From Pseudomonadota bacterium (GTDB lineage: Bacteria; Pseudomonadota; Alphaproteobacteria; Acetobacterales; Acetobacteraceae): a stretch of 13,810 nucleotides of DNA. Under the pieces are notes generated by a model. The model saw only the letters and a program-made list of their open reading frames with translations. It was not told where the DNA came from and searched no databases. Shown here piece by piece: positions 7,551 through 13,810 of this stretch. The position numbers and the translations under genes were made by a program. The stretch covers positions 1 to 13,810 of the forward strand of contig JAKAZX010000057.1 of assembly GCA_021826485.1 (NCBI GenBank), in the 5' to 3' direction. Every line of letters starts with the position of its first letter. Positions within the stretch are counted from its first letter, which is position 1.

Positions 7551-10500
7551 GCTTGCCGCCTTCCTTGCGATGCACCAGGCTGAACACGACGGGCACGAAG
7601 AACAGGGTCGAGAGCGTGGCGAAGGTCAGCCCGCCGATCACCGCGCGGCCGAGCGGCGCGTTCTGCGCGCCCCCGTCGCCCAGGCCGAGCGCCATCGGCA
7701 GCATGCCGATGATCATGGCCGACGCGGTCATGATGACGGGCCGCAGCCGCCCCTGGCCCGATTGCAGGGCCGCGGCCCGCGCGTCCTCTCCGTCCGCCAG
7801 CCGTTCGCGCGCGAAGCTGATCACCAGCACGCTGTTCGCCGTCGCGATGCCCATGCACATGATCGTGCCGGTCAGTGCCGGGACCGAAATCGGCGTGAAG
7901 GTCACAAAGAGCGCCCAGACAATGCCCGCCAGCGCCGCCGGCAGCGCCACGACGATCACGAACGGGTCCAGCCAGGACTGGAAGTTGACGACCACCAGCA
8001 GATAGACCAGCAGAATCGCCGCGGCGATGCCGGGAAACAGCTCTCCGTACGCGGTGCGCATCGTCTCCACCTGGCCGCGCACCGCGACCGACGCGCCCTT
8101 CGGCAGTTGCTGCTTCGTCGCCTTCAGGATGCCCTGGATGTCGTCGTCGATCGCGCCGAGGTTGCGCCGGCTGTAGCTGGCATAGATATCGACCACCGGC
8201 TGCACGTCATAATGTGAGACGACCCCATCGGCGGGTCCACGCTCGATGCTGCCGAGCGCGCCGAGAATCTGCGGTGTCAGCCCGTCTGCGCCGGTGATCG
8301 GCACGTTGGCCAGGTCGTTCATGGTATCGACGCGATACTGCGGCGTTTCCGCGATCAGCGGGTAGGACACCCCGCTCTTGATATCCAGCCAGAAATTCGG
8401 TTTCACCTGGAAACTGCCGGACAGCACGGACAGCACGCTGTCCGCGACATTGCGCTCAGTCAGGCCGACCTGCCGGGCCAGCGTCCGATCGATCGCGATG
8501 TTGATCTGCGGATAGTCGTAGCGCTGCTGGATGCGCGCATCGACCACGCCGGCGACGCGCCGGATGCGATGCAGCAGCTCCACCGCATAGGCATGATCCG
8601 CCGCCTCGTCCGTGCCGGAAACCTGCACGTCGATGGAGGACGGCAGTCCGTCATTCAGCACCTGGGAGGTGATGTCGGCAGGCAGCGAGGCAAAGGTGAC
8701 GCCGGGGAAGCGGTGCGGCAACTCATGGCGGAGGGTTTCAATGTAGCCCTCTGTCGCGCCGTGGCCGGGGCCGAGCGTGACCGTGATGTCCGCATCCTGC
8801 GGGCCGATCGTGCCGGTGTTGCTGTAGGCCATGTTGATGCCGCTGTACGGCAGGTCGATGTTGTCGACGATGGTGCGAATGTACTTGCCCGGGATGATGC
8901 GGCGAATCTGCTGCTCCACCTCGTCGCACAGCCGCGCGGTGTCCTCGATGCGCGTGCCGGTATGCGCGCGCATGTGCAGCATGATCTCATTGCCATAGAC
9001 GCGCGGAAAGAACACCCGGCCGAGCCACGGCGTCAGCGCAAGAGAGCCGGAGACGACGATCGCGAAGCCGACCAGGAACACCAGCGGCCGGTCGAGCGCG
9101 CGGCCGAGCAGCCGATGATACCGCTCACCGAGCCGGTTGAAGCCATGCTCGAACCCTTGCTGAAAGCGGGATAGCCGCGCCACGATGCGCCACCGGCTGC
9201 GCCCGGTGCCGGCCTGCTTCGCGAGCAGATAAAGCGCCATCGTTGGTACCAAGGTACGCGACAGCACGTAGGAGGCGACCAGCGCGAAGATCACCGCCTC
9301 CGCCATCGGTACGAACAGGTAGTGGGAAACGCCGGTCAAGGCGAACATCGGGACGAACACGATGGAGATCGCCAGCACCGATACCAGCGCCGGCACCGCG
9401 ATCTGCTGGGCACCTTCCAGGATGGCATCGCGGATGGCCGCGCCATCGTCGAGATGCAGTGTGATATTCTCGATCGTCACGGTCGCGTCGTCCACCAGCA
9501 TGCCGACGGCAAGCGCCAGTCCGCCGGCCGTCATCACGTTCAGGCTCTCACCGATGGTCCACAGCGCCACCACCGCCGCAAGCACGGCAAGCGGGATGGA
9601 CACGGCGATGATCAACGTCGATCGCCAACTGCCGAGGAACATCAGGATCATCAGCGCGGTCAGCACGGCGGCGATCGCGCCCTCCCGCACCACGCCGGTG
9701 ATGGCGCCGCGCACGAACCCGGATTGGTCGCCCACCGTGCTGATCGTCAGCCCTTTCGGCATCTGCGATTTGAGCTTCGGGATGCGCGACTTCACGCCGC
9801 CTGTGATAGCGAGCGTGGAGGCGCTGCCGATCTTGAACACCGGGATCAGCACTGCGCGCTGTCCGTTCATGCGCACCAGATTGGTCTGCGGCGGCGACCC
9901 GTTGTGGACATAGGCGACGTCGCGCATATAGATGACGGTGCCGTCCGCGCGCTTCACCGGCAGGTCGTTGATCCGGTCGATCGTGGTGGGGCTGGCATTG
10001 AGTTCGACGTAGCTTTCGGTTGACCCGATCTTCTGCGTGCCCGCCGGGATGACCAGGTTCTGCTGTTCCAGCGCATCGACGATATCGGCGGCCGAGACGT
10101 TGAAGGTCTGCATGGCGTCGGGGTCGAGGTCGGCCATGATCGAGCGGTCGAGCCCGCCATACGGCGACGGGATGGAGGCGCCATTGACGCTGGCAAGCTG
10201 CGGGCGAATGAAGTTCTCCGCCAGGTCATAGAGCTTGATCTGCGAAATGTGGCCCGACATGGCGAGCTGGATCACCGGCACGGTGTCGGCGCTGTATTCC
10301 AGGACGTAGGGCGGCGTGATCCCCGGTGGCAGCAGCTTCAGCACCGTCTGCGCCGCCGCCGTGGTCTGCGCCAGCGCGCTGCTGATGTTCACGCTCGACT
10401 GGAAGTGGATCTTCACCACGCCATAGCCGTTCAGCGATTCCGATTCGATCGTCCTGACATTGTTGACCTGCGTCGTCAGCGTCCGCTCGAAATAGTAGAC

Positions 10501-10689
10501 GATCCGTCCCGACATGTCGGCCGGCAGCATCCCGGTATAGGTCCAGACCACCGCGACGACCGGGATGTTGATGTTGGGGAATATGTCGGTCGGAATCGAC
10601 AGCGCCGCGGTGACGCCGGCGAGCAGGATGGCGATCGCCATGACGAAGAACGTGTAGGGCCGGTCGAGGGCGACGCGAACGATCCACAT
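7519..10689 (-). CDS. RND-family efflux permease (AcrB-like inner-membrane pump)
   Basis: A 1056-residue proton-driven inner-membrane transporter of a tripartite pump, the usual length for AcrB/CzcA relatives. TM1 lies at 12-32. TM2-6 lie at about 335-490. TM7 is near 535-553, and TM8-12 are at about 884-1038. Two large periplasmic loops (about 35-330 and 560-880) form the porter and docking domains. TM4 reads AVGMLVDDATVTIEN with Asp400-Asp401, the paired residues of drug-type (HAE) pumps. In TM10, MGIATANSVLVISFA has Ala951 where AcrB has Lys940. The gene starts five bases after the adaptor's stop, so the two are certainly co-transcribed. Substrate is unknown: drug, solvent or organic-acid export are all possible. 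No outer-membrane channel gene is adjacent. Confidence 0.95.
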   Translation of the reverse strand: MWIVRVALDRPYTFFVMAIAILLAGVTAALSIPTDIFPNINIPVVAVVWTYTGMLPADMSGRIVYYFERTLTTQVNNVRTIESESLNGYGVVKIHFQSSVNISSALAQTTAAAQTVLKLLPPGITPPYVLEYSADTVPVIQLAMSGHISQIKLYDLAENFIRPQLASVNGASIPSPYGGLDRSIMADLDPDAMQTFNVSAADIVDALEQQNLVIPAGTQKIGSTESYVELNASPTTIDRINDLPVKRADGTVIYMRDVAYVHNGSPPQTNLVRMNGQRAVLIPVFKIGSASTLAITGGVKSRIPKLKSQMPKGLTISTVGDQSGFVRGAITGVVREGAIAAVLTALMILMFLGSWRSTLIIAVSIPLAVLAAVVALWTIGESLNVMTAGGLALAVGMLVDDATVTIENITLHLDDGAAIRDAILEGAQQIAVPALVSVLAISIVFVPMFALTGVSHYLFVPMAEAVIFALVASYVLSRTLVPTMALYLLAKQAGTGRSRWRIVARLSRFQQGFEHGFNRLGERYHRLLGRALDRPLVFLVGFAIVVSGSLALTPWLGRVFFPRVYGNEIMLHMRAHTGTRIEDTARLCDEVEQQIRRIIPGKYIRTIVDNIDLPYSGINMAYSNTGTIGPQDADITVTLGPGHGATEGYIETLRHELPHRFPGVTFASLPADITSQVLNDGLPSSIDVQVSGTDEAADHAYAVELLHRIRRVAGVVDARIQQRYDYPQINIAIDRTLARQVGLTERNVADSVLSVLSGSFQVKPNFWLDIKSGVSYPLIAETPQYRVDTMNDLANVPITGADGLTPQILGALGSIERGPADGVVSHYDVQPVVDIYASYSRRNLGAIDDDIQGILKATKQQLPKGASVAVRGQVETMRTAYGELFPGIAAAILLVYLLVVVNFQSWLDPFVIVVALPAALAGIVWALFVTFTPISVPALTGTIMCMGIATANSVLVISFARERLADGEDARAAALQSGQGRLRPVIMTASAMIIGMLPMALGLGDGGAQNAPLGRAVIGGLTFATLSTLFFVPVVFSLVHRKEGGKHAQPIEGTAP

Positions 10690-10694
10690 GCGCG

Positions 10695-11897
10695 CTATTG
10701 GCCCGGCAACGGCTGGTCCGCCGCGCTGCGGTTGGGCGGCGCCGGATGATGCCCGGCGATCCGCACGGCCTCCCCGTCCGAGATCGAATCGGGCGGGTTG
10801 TCGATGATCTGGTCGTCACGCCCGATCCCGGCGATCACCTCGACCTCGGTGCCGAGATCGCGGCCGACGCGGATGCTCCGCAACGCCACCTTGTCGTCCT
10901 TCCCGACGGTGGCCACCTCCATGCCGTGCTCCTGGAAGATCAGCGCGCTGGTCGGGACGATCAGCGCGCCGGGATTGGCGTCGAGGTGGAAGTCCACATT
11001 GGCGAAGCTGCCCGGCGACAGCACTTCCTCCGGATTTGGCGCTTCCAGTTCGACCAGCATGGTGCGCGACTGCTCCGCGACCTGATGCGCCAGTGTGATC
11101 ACCCGGGCGGCGAAGGCACGGCGTGGGTATTCCGGCAGGTGCAGATCCGCGGTCATGCCGACATGCACCTGCGCGGCGTACGCCTGCGGGACGCGCACAT
11201 AGACCCGCATCGCGTGGATGTCCGCGACCGCGAACAGCTCCGGGCCAGGGACGCTGTCGGCCTTGATCAGCGCGCCGACATCGGTGCGCCGCACCGTCAC
11301 CACGCCGTCGAACGGGGCGATCAGCCGCTTGAACCCCTCCAGGGCCTCCAGGCGCCGCACATCCGCCTCCGCCGCCACCACGGCCGCCTGCTTGGCGGCG
11401 GCATCGCTGAGCGCGACATCGACGCTTTGCCGGGACACCGACTGCGTTGGCAGCAGCGCGCTCCAGCGCGCCGACGTCACCTCCGCCAGCTTCTCGTTCG
11501 CCTGTTCGGCCGCCAGCCGCGCACGGGCCTGGCCGAGCTGCTGGTCAAGCTCCGGCGCGTCGATCTCGCCGAGCAGGTCGCCCGCCTTCACCGGGGCGCC
11601 AATGTCCTTGTACCACATGCGCAGGTAGCCGCTGACCTGCGCATAGATCGGCGCTTCGAACCACGCCTGCACGTCGCCGGGCAGGCGCAGCATGGCGTGC
11701 GGGGCGCTTGCCTGCGGCGCGATCACATCGACGTCGGGCACCGACGCGGCGTCGGTTTCCTTGGCCAGCGCATCCTCGTCGCGGCTGCGGATCAGGATGC
11801 CGCCGCCAACCAGCAGCAGCACGACAACCAGCGCGCCGGCGACAATCAGGATCAGCCGCCGTCTGCCGTTCCGCCGGCTTTCTCCCTTCTGCCCCAT
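10695..11897 (-). CDS. RND efflux periplasmic adaptor (HlyD/AcrA family)
   Basis: A 400-residue membrane-fusion protein linking the RND permease to a TolC-type outer-membrane channel. A basic N-terminus is followed by one membrane anchor (about 14-36) and no lipobox Cys, so it is membrane-anchored, not a lipoprotein. The order is: first half of the lipoyl domain (about 82-114), alpha-hairpin (115-187), second lipoyl half IAPFDGVVTVRRTDVGAL (193-210), beta-barrel (about 218-310) and membrane-proximal domain (to about 380). The hairpin tip RWSALLPTQSVS matches the channel-binding RLS motif, with Arg144, Leu148 and Ser155 at the same +4/+7 spacing as in AcrA. GGAG lies just before the ATG. It is first in the pump operon, 101 bases downstream of the reductase gene. 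Confidence 0.95.
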   Translation of the reverse strand: MGQKGESRRNGRRRLILIVAGALVVVLLLVGGGILIRSRDEDALAKETDAASVPDVDVIAPQASAPHAMLRLPGDVQAWFEAPIYAQVSGYLRMWYKDIGAPVKAGDLLGEIDAPELDQQLGQARARLAAEQANEKLAEVTSARWSALLPTQSVSRQSVDVALSDAAAKQAAVVAAEADVRRLEALEGFKRLIAPFDGVVTVRRTDVGALIKADSVPGPELFAVADIHAMRVYVRVPQAYAAQVHVGMTADLHLPEYPRRAFAARVITLAHQVAEQSRTMLVELEAPNPEEVLSPGSFANVDFHLDANPGALIVPTSALIFQEHGMEVATVGKDDKVALRSIRVGRDLGTEVEVIAGIGRDDQIIDNPPDSISDGEAVRIAGHHPAPPNRSAADQPLPGQ

Positions 11898-11998
11898 CCC
11901 GCTCCAGCGCCGCCCGCCACTTGCTGGCGACCAGACGCGGCGGCACTGTCAAGGTTGCAGGTGCGGCCCGTTAACTTGCGGTTCAGGCGAACACGTCT

Positions 11999-13012
11999 TC
12001 AGCCGGGATCGTGCCCGACGCGCACCAGCATCTTGCCGAAATTGCCGCCGCGCAGCACCTGTGCCAGCGCGTCGGGCGCGTTTTCCAGGCCGTCCACCAC
12101 CGTTTCGCGGTAGCGCAGCGTGCCGTCTTCCACCCAGGGCGCGGCGAGCTTGCGCCATTCGGCGAAGCGCTCCGGGCGGTCGGACACCAGGATGCCCTGC
12201 ATCAGCACCCGCTTGGCGATCATGAAGCCCAGATTGGGGCCAGGCGGCGGCCGGTCCACGTTGTACTGCGCGACCATGCCGCAGAAGATGACACGCGCGA
12301 ACACGTTCAGCATCGGAATCACCGCCGCCTGCACGCCGCCGCCGACATTTTCGAAATAGACATCGATCCCCTGCGGGCAGGCGGCCTGCAAGGCGCCGCG
12401 CAAATCCATGCCGCGATGATCGATGCAATCGTCGAACCCGAGGGTTTCCTGCACCCACAGGCACTTCTCCGCCCCGCCGGCCACGCCGATGACCCGCGCG
12501 CCCGCCCGCTTGGCCAACTGCCCGGCAACCGAGCCGACCGGGCCGGATGCGGCGGAGATCACCACCGTCTCCCCGGCCTTCACGCGCCCGACATCGGTCA
12601 TGCCCGTGTAGGCCGTGACACCTGGCATCCCGAGCACGCCGAGATAGGTCGAAAGCGGCGGGCCGTGCCGTTCGAGCTTCACCAGTTGCTGCGCCGGTGA
12701 GAGCGAATGCGTCTCCCACCCGCGGCTGCCGAGGACGATATCGCCGGGGGCGAAGGCCGGTGCGGCGGAGGCGATCACCTCCCCGATCGACTCCCCCGTC
12801 ATCACCTCGCCGATCTGCACCGGCTTGGCATAGGACGCGCGGTCGGACAGGCGGCCGCGCATATAGGGGTCGATCGAGAGCCAGATGGTGCGGGTCAGCA
12901 CCTCCCCCGCCGCCGGCACGGGCAGCGCGTGTTCGGTCATCTCGAAATGGCTCGGTCCCGGCTCCCCGTCGGGGCGCCGGCGCAGCACCAGGGCGCGTCG
13001 CATCTCGGTCAT
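11999..13012 (-). CDS. NADP-dependent oxidoreductase, CurA / PTGR-like
   Basis: A 337-residue zinc-free member of the medium-chain dehydrogenase/reductase superfamily that reduces activated C=C bonds of enones with NADPH. It closely resembles the E. coli curcumin/dihydrocurcumin reductase CurA and the leukotriene B4 dehydrogenase group. Matching motifs are DPYMRGRLSD (48-57), GVLGMPGVTAYTG (125-137), the cofactor loop AASGPVGSVAGQ (154-165), GVAGGAEKC (176-184), YFENVGGG and DGLENAPDAL. No structural zinc cysteines are present. Start: GGGAGGGG at 13016-13023 (core GGAGG five bases from the ATG) is one of the best ribosome sites in the window. It begins 13 bases after the alcohol dehydrogenase stop, so the two form an operon. 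The natural substrate is unknown; detoxification of reactive carbonyls is plausible. Confidence 0.92.
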   Translation of the reverse strand: MTEMRRALVLRRRPDGEPGPSHFEMTEHALPVPAAGEVLTRTIWLSIDPYMRGRLSDRASYAKPVQIGEVMTGESIGEVIASAAPAFAPGDIVLGSRGWETHSLSPAQQLVKLERHGPPLSTYLGVLGMPGVTAYTGMTDVGRVKAGETVVISAASGPVGSVAGQLAKRAGARVIGVAGGAEKCLWVQETLGFDDCIDHRGMDLRGALQAACPQGIDVYFENVGGGVQAAVIPMLNVFARVIFCGMVAQYNVDRPPPGPNLGFMIAKRVLMQGILVSDRPERFAEWRKLAAPWVEDGTLRYRETVVDGLENAPDALAQVLRGGNFGKMLVRVGHDPG

Positions 13013-13025
13013 TTTCCCCTCCCGC

Positions 13026-13810
13026 TCACGCCGCCTCGGCGCGCAGCACCAGCCGGCCGGTGACCTGGCCGGCGCGCAGGCGCATCAGCGCCGCATCGGC
13101 CTGCGGCATCGGCACCTGCTCGATCGGCAGCTTCGGCAGCTTACCGCTCTCCGCCAGGGAAACCATGGCGCGCAGATCGGCCGGCGTGCCGACATAGCTG
13201 CCCTGGATGGTCCAGGCCTGCATCGCCATCAAGGGCAGCGGAATGCGCAATTCGCCGCCGAACAGCCCCACCTGCACCAGCTTGCCGCCCTTGCGCAGCG
13301 AATCGAACGCGGCGCGCGCGCTGGCGGTGCCGTTGACGAAGTCGATCACCGCGCCGGGCTTGCCGCCGGCCGCCTCGATGATGCGCTTGGTCACCCCCTC
13401 CCCCGCGCCGTCCACCACGGCGGTCGCGCCGGCCTGCCGCGCCGCCTCCCGCTTCTCGGGGCTGACATCGACGGAGATGATGTTGCGGTGGCCGAGGGCA
13501 CGCAGCACCGCGATCGCCTGCAACCCGAGCCCGCCGGCGCCGACCAGCACCACCGGCTCCTCCGCCGGGCGGGGCATCACCTTCTGGATCGCCGAATAGA
13601 CCGTGATGCCCGAACAGGCATAGGTCGCGGCCAGCGCCGGATCGACGCCGCCCAGGTCGATCAGGTGGCGCGGGTGCGGCGCCAGCACGTGGGTGGCGTA
13701 GCCGCCGTTCTGGTAGATGCCGATGCTGCGCGGGGTCAGGCACATGTTGTCCTGTTCCGCGGTGCAGGCAGCACAGGTGCCGCAGCCGACCCAGGGATAG
13801 ACAATGCGCC
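13026..13810 (-). CDS. Zinc-dependent alcohol dehydrogenase, 5' end outside window
   Basis: Oxidises alcohols or reduces aldehydes and ketones with a nicotinamide cofactor. About 260 residues are present; the N-terminal ~85-90 with the first catalytic zinc ligands lie beyond the window edge. The fragment opens with the structural-zinc motif C-x2-C-x2-C-x7-C (fragment residues 9, 12, 15 and 23, within VGCGTCAAC). Then follow YACSGITVY, with the likely third catalytic zinc ligand (Cys65), and the Rossmann loop VGAGGLGLQA (about 89-98). Asp114 ends the second strand (ISVDVS), favouring NAD over NADP by family rules. The frame is open through the last base on the - strand. It precedes the CurA-like gene by 13 bases, suggesting a shared role in alcohol/carbonyl turnover. 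Substrate not predictable. Confidence 0.93.
   Translation of the reverse strand, partial: RIVYPWVGCGTCAACTAEQDNMCLTPRSIGIYQNGGYATHVLAPHPRHLIDLGGVDPALAATYACSGITVYSAIQKVMPRPAEEPVVLVGAGGLGLQAIAVLRALGHRNIISVDVSPEKREAARQAGATAVVDGAGEGVTKRIIEAAGGKPGAVIDFVNGTASARAAFDSLRKGGKLVQVGLFGGELRIPLPLMAMQAWTIQGSYVGTPADLRAMVSLAESGKLPKLPIEQVPMPQADAALMRLRAGQVTGRLVLRAEAA

Noticed and set aside
11947..11952. TTGACA on the - strand upstream of the adaptor gene as a promoter
   Set aside because: A perfect -35 hexamer, but no -10-like sequence occurs at 15-20 bases spacing, so a sigma-70 promoter cannot be supported.
10698..12113. 471-codon open frame on the + strand opposite the adaptor gene
   Set aside because: Arg/His/Asp-rich antisense translation without domains; the minus-strand adaptor shows complete family architecture.

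Overview
The window is about 70% G+C throughout and packed with genes. The content (Sec-dependent secretion, KDO synthesis for lipopolysaccharide, an RND efflux pump) indicates a Gram-negative bacterium. The order tpiA-secG-pyrG-kdsA is typical of Alphaproteobacteria. G+C content and protein style suggest Rhodospirillales/Acetobacteraceae or a close relative, which is an inference from pattern and was not tested by a search.

Left part (1-3853, + strand): the 3' end of tpiA, then secG, pyrG and kdsA, closely spaced in one direction. A TATACT hexamer sits just before the pyrG ATG and may give pyrG its own, nearly leaderless transcript. After kdsA, where many relatives carry eno, there is instead a short region with two inverted repeats and then a gene for a small exported cysteine-containing protein of unknown function.

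Middle part (3854-7172): a 277-base non-coding stretch precedes leuA. It contains a short ORF with five Leu codons in seven and an overlapping strong hairpin, which looks like an amino-acid-responsive leader for the first enzyme of leucine synthesis. leuA is followed by a GT4-type glycosyltransferase. That gene meets a small membrane-protein gene on the opposite strand tail to tail, sharing a CCTAGG that carries both stop codons.

Right part (7223-13810, - strand; transcription runs from high to low coordinates): a zinc-dependent alcohol dehydrogenase (5' end outside the window), a CurA-like NADPH-dependent reductase, a periplasmic adaptor (HlyD/AcrA type), an RND efflux permease, and a small exported Gly/Pro-rich protein that overlaps the permease gene. 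A terminator-like hairpin closes the run. No outer-membrane TolC/NodT-type gene and no regulator gene lie beside the pump, so it probably uses a channel encoded elsewhere.

Most of the window is ordinary housekeeping and transport DNA. No clear new multi-gene system is visible. The best leads are the putative leucine leader, the palindromes before the small cysteine protein, the two small exported proteins, and an RND permease that keeps the paired Asp residues of TM4 but has Ala where AcrB has its essential TM10 Lys.
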